DNA of 64,000 nucleotides from an uncultured Rikenellaceae bacterium (GCA_944415565.1 CALYBQ010000013.1:186001-250000), one strand, 5' to 3'. Shown: positions 1-8,298, numbered from the stretch's first letter. A program made the numbers and translations. Notes: generated by a model from the letters alone, not told the origin.

Positions 1-290
1 GGTATCTGGCTGCTTACGGAGGCGGTGTGTGCAAAATAGCCGCTCGTGAGGAAACGTAGGTGATGCTGCCTCTGAGTCCCGATACTATACGACAGTTGCC
101 GGGTTCGGTACTTGCTCGAAACTTTAGGGGAGAACAAACTGCAAAATAGATTGGCTGGGGTGTGTGGCGGTCCGGTAACCTCTTTTGGTACAGAGATTTG
201 TATGTGTGCTGAGGTGTGAGTTTACAATGGTTTTGTGGTGCGGGAGCGTGTTTGCCGGGGATGATTTGTTGAAAAAGTATCGGCATATAC
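1..290. other. non-coding spacer upstream of trp leader
   Basis: I see no credible gene here. Short open frames exist on both strands, but their translations have no recognisable domain. The right half is markedly G+T-rich on the plus strand, as in other spacers of this window. The first base is the window edge, so the end of an upstream gene could lie just outside. Confidence 0.5.
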
Positions 291-321
291 TTTGATTTGT
301 TGAATTAACGTTTTATATTTG
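291..321 (+). promoter_or_regulatory. trp operon promoter (Bacteroidota sigma-ABfr type)
   Basis: A -33 box TTTG at 291-294 is separated by 19 bases from a -7 box TATATTTG at 314-321. Both elements and the spacing match the Bacteroidota primary-sigma consensus (TTTG, 19-21 bases, TAnnTTTG). Transcription should start near 327-330, just before the leader peptide at 342, so the transcript carries a leader of about 185 bases before trpB. Confidence 0.75.
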
Positions 322-341
322 TCGCAAAGAGTAACGATATT

Positions 342-410
342 ATGAATTTCGTCCGTACAAATAATTTTTGGTGGTGGCGTTCGCAACTTTCCCGAGTCGT
401 GAATAGCTAA
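342..410 (+). CDS. trpL: trp leader peptide (attenuator peptide)
   Basis: A 22-codon frame with ATG at 342 and stop TAA at 408-410. It begins [12 protein letters not shown], with three consecutive Trp codons (TGG) at 369-377. It lies between a consensus promoter and a terminator hairpin in front of trpB. This is the arrangement of ribosome-stalling attenuator peptides: scarce charged tRNA-Trp stalls the ribosome on the Trp run. An AAAGAG stretch about ten bases before the ATG may help initiation. Three tandem Trp codons in 22 by chance, exactly here, is very unlikely. No homology search was possible for a peptide this short. Confidence 0.82.
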   Translation: MNFVRTNNFWWWRSQLSRVVNS

Positions 411-414
411 CGCC
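376..414 (+). promoter_or_regulatory. trp leader pause hairpin (1:2 stem)
   Basis: GGCGTT at 376-381 is the exact reverse complement of AACGCC at 409-414, giving a 6-bp stem. The 5' arm overlaps the last Trp codon and the following Arg codon; the 3' arm overlaps the stop codon. A ribosome on the Trp codons would disrupt it. This is the usual position of the pause structure in attenuators. Its stability was not computed. Confidence 0.5.
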
Positions 415-470
415 GTATATTTGTATGTAGATATAACTCACAATGCAGAAGGGCCGTCGGATTTCACGAC
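396..470 (+). promoter_or_regulatory. trp antiterminator pairing
   Basis: GTCGTGAA at 396-403 is the exact complement of TTCACGAC at 463-470. The latter covers the loop and inner 3' arm of the terminator, so this pairing and the terminator exclude each other. A ribosome stalled on the Trp codons (369-377) leaves 396-403 free and favours this pairing. A ribosome that reaches the stop codon at 408-410 covers 396-403 and lets the terminator form. The logic fits Trp-dependent attenuation; the energy balance was not calculated. Confidence 0.6.
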
Positions 471-487
471 GGCCCTTCTTGTTTTTT
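447..487 (+). terminator. trp attenuator terminator
   Basis: A perfect 13-bp GC-rich stem (447-459 with 467-479), a 7-base loop and a T-rich tail through 487 form a strong intrinsic terminator. It ends 26 bases before the trpB ATG and downstream of the trp promoter. It therefore acts as an attenuator inside the trp leader and not as the end of an upstream gene, although the latter cannot be excluded. Confidence 0.85.
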
Positions 488-513
488 CTGCACTTTCAAA
501 ATTTATTAACGAT

Positions 514-1707
514 ATGGATTACAACATTAACAAAGACGGTTACTACGGAGAGTTCGGCGGGGCGTATATCCCTGAAGTACTCCACTCAAATGTAGAGAAA
601 CTCAGGACGGCTTATCTGGAGATAATGAACGAGCCGTCGTTCAAGGCCGAATTCGACAACCTGATGCGCGATTACGTTGGTCGCCCGTCGCCGCTCTATT
701 TCGCCCGCAGGCTGTCGGACAAGTACGGTGCGCGCATCTATCTGAAGCGCGAAGACCTGAACCACACGGGGGCGCATAAGATAAACAACACCATCGGGCA
801 GATATTGTTGGCACGCCACATGGGCAAGACTCGCATTATTGCGGAGACTGGCGCGGGGCAGCACGGTGTGGCTTCGGCTACGGTATGCGCCCTTATGGGG
901 ATGAAGTGCATCGTCTATATGGGCGAGACCGACATTGCGCGGCAGAAGCTCAACGTGCGTAAGATGGAGATGCTGGGGGCCGAGGTACGGCCGGTTACGA
1001 GCGGCAACAAGACGCTCAAGGACGCTACGAACGAGGCTATCCGCGACTGGTGTTGCAATCCGTCCGACACGCATTACATCATCGGTTCGGTTGTCGGTCC
1101 GCACCCTTATCCCGACATGGTGGCCCGTTTTCAGTCGATCATAAGCGAGGAGATAAAGAAACAGCTCGTAGAGCACGAGGGGCGCGATTATCCCGATTAT
1201 CTTGTGGCATGTGTCGGCGGCGGAAGCAATGCGGCAGGGACGTTCTACCACTACATGAACGACGACCGTGTGAAACTGATTGCGGCAGAGGCGGCCGGAC
1301 TGGGTGTCGATACCGACATGACGGCCGCGACGATAAAGCTCGGGAAACGCGGTATCATACACGGCAGCCATACGTTCGTCATGCAGACCGAGGACGGGCA
1401 GATAGTGGAGCCGTATTCGGTTTCGGCAGGTCTCGACTATCCGGGTATCGGCCCGTTACACGCCAATCTGGCGTCGCAGGGGCGGGCGGAGGTGTTGGCC
1501 GTGACCGACGATGAGGCTCTGGCCGCAGCTTTGGAGCTGACGCGTCTCGAAGGTATTATTCCTGCACTCGAATCGGCGCATGCCCTCGGGGTGTTCGGTC
1601 AGAAAAAGTTCGGACCGGACGACGTGGTGGTGCTGACGCTTTCGGGCCGTGGAGACAAGGACATGGATACATATATTGAACGGTACGGTAAAATGGGAAT
1701 ATTATGA
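514..1707 (+). CDS. trpB: tryptophan synthase beta chain
   Basis: 397 residues, normal for TrpB, which joins indole to L-serine with pyridoxal phosphate in the TrpA2B2 complex. The PLP-lysine motif HTGAHKINN is present (Lys89), as are the phosphate-binding [10 protein letters not shown] and the C-terminal SGRGDKD. The frame stays open upstream through the attenuator hairpin, but family alignment begins at [16 protein letters not shown], so ATG 514 is chosen. It is first of seven co-directional trp genes and overlaps trpE by four bases (ATGA), indicating translational coupling. Expression is probably set by the leader attenuator. Confidence 0.97.
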   Translation: MDYNINKDGYYGEFGGAYIPEVLHSNVEKLRTAYLEIMNEPSFKAEFDNLMRDYVGRPSPLYFARRLSDKYGARIYLKREDLNHTGAHKINNTIGQILLARHMGKTRIIAETGAGQHGVASATVCALMGMKCIVYMGETDIARQKLNVRKMEMLGAEVRPVTSGNKTLKDATNEAIRDWCCNPSDTHYIIGSVVGPHPYPDMVARFQSIISEEIKKQLVEHEGRDYPDYLVACVGGGSNAAGTFYHYMNDDRVKLIAAEAAGLGVDTDMTAATIKLGKRGIIHGSHTFVMQTEDGQIVEPYSVSAGLDYPGIGPLHANLASQGRAEVLAVTDDEALAAALELTRLEGIIPALESAHALGVFGQKKFGPDDVVVLTLSGRGDKDMDTYIERYGKMGIL

Positions 1708-3107
1708 AAACACAGATAACGGTCCAAAGGCGCACGTTGTTGGCAGACCTCCAGACTCCGGTCGGCATATACATGAAGGTGAGGGATATGTACCCGCAGT
1801 CGGCGTTGCTCGAAAGTTCCGACTACCACTCTTCGGACAACAGTTACTCGTTCATAGGTGTGGGGCCGATAGCGCGTTTTTCGGTACGCGGCGGTGTGGC
1901 GACGATGCAATATCCTGACGGGACGGTGGAACAGTTGCGCGTAGACGGCGGCAATAGGTTGGCCGACGTATTCGACGGTTTCGTCCGCAGTTTCGACGTG
2001 GCCGGAGATACGAACGGCGACAACGGGTTCTTCGGATATACGGCTTACGACGCCGTGCGGTATTTCGAAGACGTGGAGATTCATGGTGAAGATCCTGATA
2101 TGGCCGGTATTCCGGAGATGACCTATATGCTCTATCGTTTCGTGATCTCGGTCAACCACCTGCGTAACGAGATGTCAATAATCGAGAATATCGTCGGTGA
2201 CGACGAAAGCCGTCTGGACGAGCTCGTGTCCATAATCGACAGCCGTAATTTCCCGTCTTACGATTTCCATACTCGGGGCGATGTCTCGTCTACCGTTACT
2301 GACGAGGAGTATAAGGCGATGGTCGGAGAGGGGATAAGGCATTGCTTGCGGGGCGATGTGTTCCAGATAGTGCTGTCACGGCGCTTCAGCCAATCTTTCA
2401 TAGGCGATGACTTTAAGGTATACCGTGCGCTGAGGTCGGTGAACCCCTCGCCCTACCTGTTCTATTTCGATTTCGGATCGTACCGCATATTCGGCTCTTC
2501 GCCCGAGACGCATCTTAAAATAAGCGGCGATGTGGCTACCATAGACCCGATAGCCGGGACGTTCCGCCGTACGGGCGATGACGAGAAGGGCCGGGAGCTT
2601 GCCCGCCGTCTGCTGGAAGATCCGAAGGAGAACGCCGAACACGTCATGCTGGTAGACCTCGCCCGTAATGACTTGAGCCGTAATGCCAAGGATGTGAAGG
2701 TCGAATATTACAAGGAGATACAGTTCTATTCGCATGTGATACATATGGTGTCGCGCGTGTGCGGCAGGATTGCACCGGATGCCAACCGCATTAAGGTGTT
2801 CGCCGACACGTTTCCGGCCGGTACTCTGTCCGGTGCGCCGAAAGTGAGGGCCATGCAGCTCATAGACGAGATCGAGAAGCACCCGAGGGGTATATATGGC
2901 GGCTGCATCGGGCATATCGGGTTCGACGGCGACATAAATCAGGCAATTACCATCCGCACGTTCGTGAGCCGAAATAATAACCTCTATTTTCAGGCCGGTG
3001 CGGGTATAGTCGCCAAGTCGGAGCCGGAGAAGGAGTTGCAGGAGGTCAACAATAAGCTCGGAGCGTTGACCCGTGCGGTCGAGATAGCTAACGGATTAAA
3101 AAATTAA
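1704..3107 (+). CDS. trpE: anthranilate synthase component I
   Basis: 467 residues. It converts chorismate plus ammonia (from TrpG) to anthranilate, the first committed step of Trp synthesis. The N-terminal LLESSD segment (residues 35-40) corresponds to the Trp feedback-binding LLES motif, so the enzyme should be inhibited by tryptophan. The C-terminal chorismate-binding domain carries [10 protein letters not shown] and [13 protein letters not shown]. The feedback motif and the operon separate it from aminodeoxychorismate synthase PabB. It overlaps trpB by four bases and is followed five bases later by trpG. Confidence 0.96.
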   Translation: MKTQITVQRRTLLADLQTPVGIYMKVRDMYPQSALLESSDYHSSDNSYSFIGVGPIARFSVRGGVATMQYPDGTVEQLRVDGGNRLADVFDGFVRSFDVAGDTNGDNGFFGYTAYDAVRYFEDVEIHGEDPDMAGIPEMTYMLYRFVISVNHLRNEMSIIENIVGDDESRLDELVSIIDSRNFPSYDFHTRGDVSSTVTDEEYKAMVGEGIRHCLRGDVFQIVLSRRFSQSFIGDDFKVYRALRSVNPSPYLFYFDFGSYRIFGSSPETHLKISGDVATIDPIAGTFRRTGDDEKGRELARRLLEDPKENAEHVMLVDLARNDLSRNAKDVKVEYYKEIQFYSHVIHMVSRVCGRIAPDANRIKVFADTFPAGTLSGAPKVRAMQLIDEIEKHPRGIYGGCIGHIGFDGDINQAITIRTFVSRNNNLYFQAGAGIVAKSEPEKELQEVNNKLGALTRAVEIANGLKN

Positions 3108-3112
3108 GGGCT

Positions 3113-3679
3113 ATGAAGATATTGGTTTTGGACAATTACGATTCGTTCACCTACAATCTCGTACACCTCGTTAAAGAGCTAGGATACGATGACGTGGATG
3201 TGGTGCGGAACGACAAGATCGCGTTGGACGATGTCGCGCGGTATGATAAGATAATCCTTTCGCCGGGGCCGGGCATCCCATCTGAGGGCGGCGTCATGCT
3301 CGATCTGATAAGGCGTTATGCGCCGACTAAGAGTATACTCGGCATATGTCTCGGCGAGCAGGCCATAGGCGAGGCGTTCGGGGCTAAGTTGGAGAATATG
3401 ACGGATGTTTATCACGGGGTAGGCAGTCGGGTGACGGTTACAGGCGACGACGTGCTGTTCGCCGGACTCGGCGGTAGTTTCGATGCCGGACGCTATCACT
3501 CGTGGGTTGTGAGCGGCGACGGTTTCCCCGATGAGTTGCGGGTTACGGCCGTGGATTCTGACGGACGCGTGATGGCCCTTGCCCACAGGAGCTACGATGT
3601 GCGTGGTGTGCAGTTCCATCCGGAATCGGTGCTGACGCCGCAGGGCAAGGAGATGATTAGTAACTGGTTGAAAGCGTAG
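3113..3679 (+). CDS. trpG: anthranilate synthase component II (glutamine amidotransferase)
   Basis: 188 residues, a class I glutamine amidotransferase that feeds ammonia to TrpE. Visible motifs are DNYDSFTYNL at the N-terminus, the oxyanion strand SPGPGIP, nucleophile Cys79 in GICLGEQAIG, and the His169/Glu171 pair in FHPES. The residue after the nucleophile loop is Glu (GEQ), where many homologues have His (GHQ). It is separate from TrpD, unlike the enterobacterial TrpGD fusion. Some bacteria share this subunit with PabB for folate synthesis, which cannot be judged here. Confidence 0.95.
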   Translation: MKILVLDNYDSFTYNLVHLVKELGYDDVDVVRNDKIALDDVARYDKIILSPGPGIPSEGGVMLDLIRRYAPTKSILGICLGEQAIGEAFGAKLENMTDVYHGVGSRVTVTGDDVLFAGLGGSFDAGRYHSWVVSGDGFPDELRVTAVDSDGRVMALAHRSYDVRGVQFHPESVLTPQGKEMISNWLKA

Positions 3680-3682
3680 AAG

Positions 3683-4678
3683 ATGAAAAAAATACTGTAC
3701 AGGCTTTTCGAGCATCAGAACCTCGGCCGCGAGGAGTCGCGCGAGGTGCTCGTGCGGATGGCTCACGGAGATTACAACGAGAGCCAGATAGCCGCCTTCA
3801 TCACGGTGTATCTGATGCGGAGCATCACTATAGACGAACTTGCGGGGTTCCGCGACGCGCTTCTCGAGATGCGTGTTCCGGTGGACCTGTCCGAGTACGG
3901 GGCCATAGACATCGTCGGTACTGGCGGAGACAACAAAAATACGTTCAACATCTCGACTGCCGCTTGTTTCACGGTGGCAGGAGCCGGGTATAACGTGGTG
4001 AAGCACGGCAACTACGGCTCCACCTCGGTCAGCGGCGCATCGAACGTGATCGAGCAGCACGGGGTGAAATTTACACAGGACGCGGATGTCATGCGCCGTT
4101 CGCTCGATGAGTGTAATATAGCCTATCTGCATGCCCAGTTCTTCAATCCGGCACTGAAGATAGTGGCTCCCGTGCGCCGGAACCTCGGTGTGAGAACATT
4201 CTTCAATATGCTTGGGCCTCTCGTGAACCCTACGTTGCCGCGCCGGCAGATGCTCGGGGTATACAATCTGAAGCTGGCTCGCCTTTACTACTATCTCTAC
4301 CAACAGTCGGGTGTCGATTTCACCATCGTTAATTCGCTCGACGGATATGACGAAATATCGCTGACCTCGGAGTTCAAAGTGTTGTCTAACACGGAAGAGA
4401 GTATTTATTCCCCGGAGCAATTGGGATTTTCGCGTGCAGCCGAGAGCGACCTGTATGGCGGGAATACCGTAGGGGAGGCCGCGGCGATATTCGACAGGGT
4501 CCTTTCCGATACGGCGACGGAGCAGCAAAAGAACGCCGTGATAGCCAACGCGGCTTTCGCCATCCGGACCGTAGACAGTTCGGTATCCATAGGCGACGCC
4601 GTTGCTCGGGCGAGGGAGTCCATAGAAAGCGGCAGCGCCCGTCGTGTGTTCGATAAATTCGTTGAAATAAATTCGTAA
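3683..4678 (+). CDS. trpD: anthranilate phosphoribosyltransferase
   Basis: 331 residues. It transfers the phosphoribosyl group of PRPP to anthranilate. The PRPP/magnesium motif GTGGD is at residues 79-83, followed by the KHGN segment (107-110), and SVSGASNVIEQHG matches the anthranilate-binding region. The start ATG lies three bases after the trpG stop. The next gene, trpC, begins two bases after this stop, consistent with one transcript. Confidence 0.95.
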   Translation: MKKILYRLFEHQNLGREESREVLVRMAHGDYNESQIAAFITVYLMRSITIDELAGFRDALLEMRVPVDLSEYGAIDIVGTGGDNKNTFNISTAACFTVAGAGYNVVKHGNYGSTSVSGASNVIEQHGVKFTQDADVMRRSLDECNIAYLHAQFFNPALKIVAPVRRNLGVRTFFNMLGPLVNPTLPRRQMLGVYNLKLARLYYYLYQQSGVDFTIVNSLDGYDEISLTSEFKVLSNTEESIYSPEQLGFSRAAESDLYGGNTVGEAAAIFDRVLSDTATEQQKNAVIANAAFAIRTVDSSVSIGDAVARARESIESGSARRVFDKFVEINS

Positions 4679-4680
4679 CT

Positions 4681-5466
4681 ATGAATATACTGGATAAAAT
4701 ATTGGAGACCAAACGTGCGGAGATGGAATCTGCCAAGGCTGTGAAAAGCTTTGGGGATATTCTGGCCGAAGCACGCGGTGTCGGGCGTCCCGTCGTGTCG
4801 TTCGCCGGTGCGCTGCTCTCTTCCCCGACGGGCATAGTCGCCGAGTTCAAACGCCGGTCGCCATCCAAGGGTTATATCAACGAGGCAGCCGATGTACGTG
4901 AGGTGGTCGGCGGTTATGCGGATAATGGCGCCGCCGCCGTATCGGTATTGACCGACCGCGACTATTTTGCCGGATCGCTCGACGATCTGCGTGCGGCACG
5001 GGAGGCGGCAGACATTCCGCTGTTGCGTAAAGATTTCATAATTGATCCGTACCAGATATGTGAGGCGCGCGTCGCGGGGGCTGACGTCGTGCTGCTGATA
5101 GCGGCGGCCATGACCATAGGACAGTGCCGCGAGTTGGCTGCGTTCGCTTCGGACCTCGGGTTGGAGGTATTGCTCGAAGTGCATAACGAAGCCGAGCTGG
5201 GGCACGTCAACCCGCATGTGAACGTTGTCGGTGTCAATAACCGCGACCTTACCACGTTCGTCACAGATATCGCCGTGTCGCAGAGGTTGGGCCGATTGCT
5301 GCCCGACGGCGTCGTCCGTATCTCCGAGAGCGGAATCTCGTCGCCTGAGACCGTGAAGCGGTTGCGAGCCGAGGGTTTCAACGGGTTTCTGATGGGCGAG
5401 AATTTCATGAAAGAGCCCGATCCTGCGGCGGCTTTGGGTGCGTTCGTTAGAAAGACTGAGCTATGA
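4681..5466 (+). CDS. trpC: indole-3-glycerol phosphate synthase
   Basis: 261 residues, a TIM-barrel enzyme that closes the indole ring of carboxyphenylamino-deoxyribulose phosphate. Characteristic segments are EFKRRSPSKG near the N-terminal helix, LLRKDFIIDPYQI on strand 3, VGVNNRDLTTF, and ISESGI with GFLMGENFM near the phosphate site. It is a stand-alone protein, not fused to TrpF as in E. coli. It overlaps trpF by four bases (ATGA). Confidence 0.96.
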   Translation: MNILDKILETKRAEMESAKAVKSFGDILAEARGVGRPVVSFAGALLSSPTGIVAEFKRRSPSKGYINEAADVREVVGGYADNGAAAVSVLTDRDYFAGSLDDLRAAREAADIPLLRKDFIIDPYQICEARVAGADVVLLIAAAMTIGQCRELAAFASDLGLEVLLEVHNEAELGHVNPHVNVVGVNNRDLTTFVTDIAVSQRLGRLLPDGVVRISESGISSPETVKRLRAEGFNGFLMGENFMKEPDPAAALGAFVRKTEL

Positions 5467-6089
5467 AAGTGAAGGTTTGCGGGATGCGCGATGCGGCGAA
5501 CATTGCGGCGATAGCCCGGCTGGCTCCAGACTATATGGGCTTCATATTTTACGACCGTTCGCCTCGGTTCGCCGGAGGTATGGACGCCGCCTCGCTGGAT
5601 GCGTTGCCCGAAGGAACTGCGCGGGTTGGGGTGTTCGTCGATTCGCCCGAATGGTATATACGAGAGATGGGCGCACGTTATGAGCTCGATTATGTGCAGT
5701 TGCATGGGGCTGAGACTCCCGTCATGTGTGCCGGATTGCGTGACGATTATGGCGTAATAAAGGCTTTCGGCGTGGCCGGGGCGGACGATTTGGCTGCGAC
5801 CGAGGCATACGAAGGAGTGTGCGATTACTATGTGTTCGATACGAAAACTCCGTCACATGGCGGTTCGGGTGTCCGGTTCGACCATTCGCTGCTGGCTTCG
5901 TATGCCGGGCAGACGCCGTATTTATTGAGCGGAGGCATCGCAGTGGATGACGCCGGCGCGTTGTCGGCCTTCGACGATCCCCGTTGCGTGGGGTTCGATA
6001 TAAACAGCCGTTTCGAGACGGCGCCGGGCATTAAGGATCCGGCAGCGGTAGAATTATTTTTGAAAACGATTAAAAACAGAGCGTTATGA
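5463..6089 (+). CDS. trpF: phosphoribosylanthranilate isomerase
   Basis: 208 residues, a small TIM barrel that performs the Amadori rearrangement between the TrpD and TrpC steps. The N-terminal KVCGMRD carries the catalytic Cys, FIFYDRSPRF follows, and LDYVQLHG plus LLSGGI match the family. It is slightly shorter than the enterobacterial domain but complete. It overlaps trpC and trpA by four bases each, so stoichiometric translation with both is likely. Confidence 0.95.
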   Translation: MKVKVCGMRDAANIAAIARLAPDYMGFIFYDRSPRFAGGMDAASLDALPEGTARVGVFVDSPEWYIREMGARYELDYVQLHGAETPVMCAGLRDDYGVIKAFGVAGADDLAATEAYEGVCDYYVFDTKTPSHGGSGVRFDHSLLASYAGQTPYLLSGGIAVDDAGALSAFDDPRCVGFDINSRFETAPGIKDPAAVELFLKTIKNRAL

Positions 6090-6859
6090 ACAGAATAGAC
6101 AAACTTTTCGCCGGGAAGAAGAGAGACATCTTTTCGGTGTATTTCACGGCCGGATTTCCGCATTTTGACGATACGGTTCCGGTGATAACCGAACTCGCGG
6201 CTCGTGGGGTGGATATGATAGAGGTCGGCATCCCGTTTTCGGACCCGATGGCAGACGGACCTGTGATACAGCAGAGCAGCACCGTGTCGCTTAATAACGG
6301 CATGACGCTGCGGAAGCTGTTCGCGCAGCTCGAAGGCGTGCGGGAAAAGGTGGACATCCCGTTGATAATGATGGGCTACCTGAACCCGATCATGCAGTAC
6401 GGAGTGGAGAACTTCTGCAAGAGTTGTGTGGCCGTAGGTGTGGACGGCATGATAATTCCCGACTTGCCGTTCGCCGACTATCTGAGGGATTTCAAACCGG
6501 TTCTGGAGAGATACGGCCTCTATTGCATCATGCTCATCACACCGGAGACTTCCGAGGAACGCATACGTCTCATAGACGAGCATACCTCAGGTTTCATCTA
6601 CATGGTCTCCACGGCATCTACCACCGGAGCAAAGGATAGCTTCGATGCCCGCACGCTGGAGTATTTCGGGCGTGTGAACGCTATGAATTTGAGGAATCCG
6701 CGGATGATAGGTTTCGGAATATCGAACAAGGCGACGTTCGATGCGGCTTCCGAGCATGCCGCCGGAGCTATTATCGGCAGTGCGTTTGTCAGGCTGCTCG
6801 GCGAGAGTTCGTCGGTGAAAGAGGCGGTGGCGGGTCTCGCAGCCAAGATCGGGAGATGA
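6086..6859 (+). CDS. trpA: tryptophan synthase alpha chain
   Basis: 257 residues. It cleaves indole-3-glycerol phosphate to indole, which is channelled to TrpB. The catalytic Glu46 and Asp57 sit in MIEVGIPFSDPMADGPVIQ, and FGISNK plus GAIIGSAFV form the phosphate-binding end of the barrel. It is the last enzyme gene of the operon, whereas trpB is first; this split order is common in Bacteroidota. A strong terminator follows at 6988. Confidence 0.96.
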   Translation: MNRIDKLFAGKKRDIFSVYFTAGFPHFDDTVPVITELAARGVDMIEVGIPFSDPMADGPVIQQSSTVSLNNGMTLRKLFAQLEGVREKVDIPLIMMGYLNPIMQYGVENFCKSCVAVGVDGMIIPDLPFADYLRDFKPVLERYGLYCIMLITPETSEERIRLIDEHTSGFIYMVSTASTTGAKDSFDARTLEYFGRVNAMNLRNPRMIGFGISNKATFDAASEHAAGAIIGSAFVRLLGESSSVKEAVAGLAAKIGR

Positions 6860-6860
6860 T

Positions 6861-7004
6861 ATGGCCGCTACCCGCCAAATGTACATAGCGAATTGCCTGC
6901 TGGCCATCGTGCCTATGGGTTTTTACGTGGTGACGATGCGTTTATGCGGAAGGGGACGATATTCGCTTGTGAATGTGCCGGATGACGAAAAAATAGCCTT
7001 ATGA
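6861..7004 (+). CDS. possible 47-residue protein after trpA
   Basis: An ATG one base after the trpA stop opens a 47-codon frame starting MAATRQMYIANCLLAIVPMG, with a hydrophobic stretch at about residues 8-25 that could span a membrane. Its last codons and its stop lie inside the 5' arm of the operon terminator, which is unusual for a conserved gene. I do not recognise it, and it may be a chance frame. Conservation in related genomes would decide. Confidence 0.22.
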   Translation: MAATRQMYIANCLLAIVPMGFYVVTMRLCGRGRYSLVNVPDDEKIAL

Positions 7005-7024
7005 ATTTCATAAGGCTATTTTTT
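6988..7024. terminator. bidirectional terminator ending the trp operon
   Basis: A perfect 17-bp stem (6988-7004 with 7008-7024) with a 3-base loop, flanked by A and T runs, works on both strands. It ends the trp operon on plus. On minus it abuts the stop codon of the GH10 remnant (7024-7026). Confidence 0.88.
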
Positions 7025-7356
7025 TATGATTCCCAATGGGCTTTAGGTTCGTAACCGGTGTCCCATCTCCAAGTCCATCCGTGGATACGCATACCGTTTT
7101 TGCGGGCGAACTCTACCAATGCGTCCGCTTCTACGAAATGGTAGCTGTCGCGTCCGCCTCTCCACATCGTGCCCATCTTCATGTTGTATTCCGATGTGAT
7201 GATGCTGAAGTCGCGTTGCAGAATGTTCACGTATGTCGGATCGTCATGTATCTGTTCGCGCCTTACGGCTGTTCCGATAGGTGTGCAGGCGGAGTTTTTC
7301 AGCACCTTGTCCGGGAAACGGGAACCGATAGGCTTCATGTTGCTGAAGTGGTTCAT
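7024..7356 (-). pseudogene. truncated GH10 endo-xylanase remnant
   Basis: 110 residues that resemble only the N-terminal third of glycoside hydrolase family 10. Visible segments are IGTAVRREQI, then ITSEYNMKMGTMWRG (the GH10 T-x-ENxMK strand), then DALVEFARKNGMRIHGWT, matching the segment before the usual GHTLVWH. The frame stops about 15 residues later, before both catalytic glutamates. Full GH10 domains have about 300 residues or more. No signal peptide precedes the Met. The stop touches the terminator, so an internal or 3' deletion is likely. A functional small protein is possible but less likely. Confidence 0.6.
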
Positions 7357-7530
7357 GCTGTGTGCCGAAACCTCGGTGTGGCTTCCCCGATGCCGTCGGT
7401 TTGCGGCATGGGTGATGAAAATTGTGGTGTGGTGTTTTACGGGCGGCTGTCGCTCCCGTTTCAGGTGATGTGATTAGTGTGGATTTTGAGGCTCGGGTAG
7501 CCCCGGAGAGGTATTATGTCCCGAATGTTG

Positions 7531-8154
7531 TTAACGGCTGATAGCCTTTGTAAGAATATCTTGTATCGCCTTACGTGCCCTCGATATGTGGTTGTAGACG
7601 TTGTCTATGGTAATGTGCATCCTGAGAGCGATCTCTTCCGGTCTGATGTCTTCCAAGAGCATTTGGTAGATCTTTTTGCGTTTTTCCGGCATCCGTTCGA
7701 CGGCTATTTCTGTGAGGAGCCTCGTGTTTTCGGCTGTCATGTCGTCGTCGGACGATACACCGCTGTCCGCATCCAGATATTGCGTTTGCTTCTCCATGAT
7801 GCCGCCAGTTGTCTTTTTTCGGCGTATGTGGTTGAAGGCGGCGTTTTTCGCCATCGTGAACAGCAACGGCTTGATCCCTTTTTCGGGTATTATCATTTCT
7901 CGCTTTGTCCAGAGGGTGACGAACACATCCTGTGTGGTCTTCCGCCCCTCCTCGGCCGAACCGAGAAGCTTGGAAAGAAAGTTCTCCAAAGCCATTTTGT
8001 AATGGACGAATACTTCCTTGTAGGCATCGTGATCCCCCGATCTGAGTCGCTCAAGGACTTGCGTGGTTATGATGTCGTTGCTATTCAATATGTGAATATG
8101 GCTTTGTGCCGTTATCGTGTTTATTGTCAAATGTGCAAATATGAGCATAAACAC
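7531..8154 (-). CDS. ECF-type RNA polymerase sigma factor
   Basis: 207 residues. Region 2 is seen in VLERLRSGDHDAYKEVFVHY through TQDVFVTLWTKRE and FTMAKNAAFNHIRR. Region 4 is at PEKRKKIYQMLLEDIRPEEIALRM followed by VYNHISRARKAI. This is the short sigma-70 type common in Bacteroidota. No FecR-like anti-sigma factor or SusC/D pair adjoins it, so its trigger cannot be read from context. The first Met or Met3 is the only reasonable start. About 145 bases separate it from marR upstream on the same strand, so co-transcription is possible. Confidence 0.88.
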   Translation of the reverse strand: MFMLIFAHLTINTITAQSHIHILNSNDIITTQVLERLRSGDHDAYKEVFVHYKMALENFLSKLLGSAEEGRKTTQDVFVTLWTKREMIIPEKGIKPLLFTMAKNAAFNHIRRKKTTGGIMEKQTQYLDADSGVSSDDDMTAENTRLLTEIAVERMPEKRKKIYQMLLEDIRPEEIALRMHITIDNVYNHISRARKAIQDILTKAISR

Positions 8155-8191
8155 TTAAATAAAGTGCAGACTGTTTCATTTGTTGTCGCGT

Positions 8192-8226
8192 GATATGGAG
8201 CTTTTCGCTAATTTCCTCTCCATATC
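8192..8226. repeat. inverted repeat downstream of marR
   Basis: GATATGGAG at 8192-8200 is the exact complement of CTCCATATC at 8218-8226, with a 17-base loop. It lies between the marR stop and the sigma factor start, both on minus. There is no T run, so it is a weak terminator, an operator-like site or chance. Confidence 0.3.
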
Positions 8227-8298
8227 GTCCATTTGCATGTGGTCTGGGTACTATCTTGCAGTATTTTACAGCGTTATGTGCAGTGTTGCGATCTTTGG

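Noticed and set aside
14..286. Minus-strand open frame of 90 codons before the trp operon
   Set aside because: Translation is His/Pro/Thr-rich without a domain, in a G+T-skewed spacer; likely a by-product of composition.
421..513. In-frame extension of trpB upstream through the attenuator hairpin
   Set aside because: It begins at a TTG, runs through the terminator and lies outside the family alignment; ATG 514 is the natural start.
586..1371. Long antisense open frame over trpB, and similar frames over trpD, secDF, dnaK, lysS and mrcA
   Set aside because: They mirror strongly coding genes whose codon bias keeps the complementary frames open; no protein-family resemblance.
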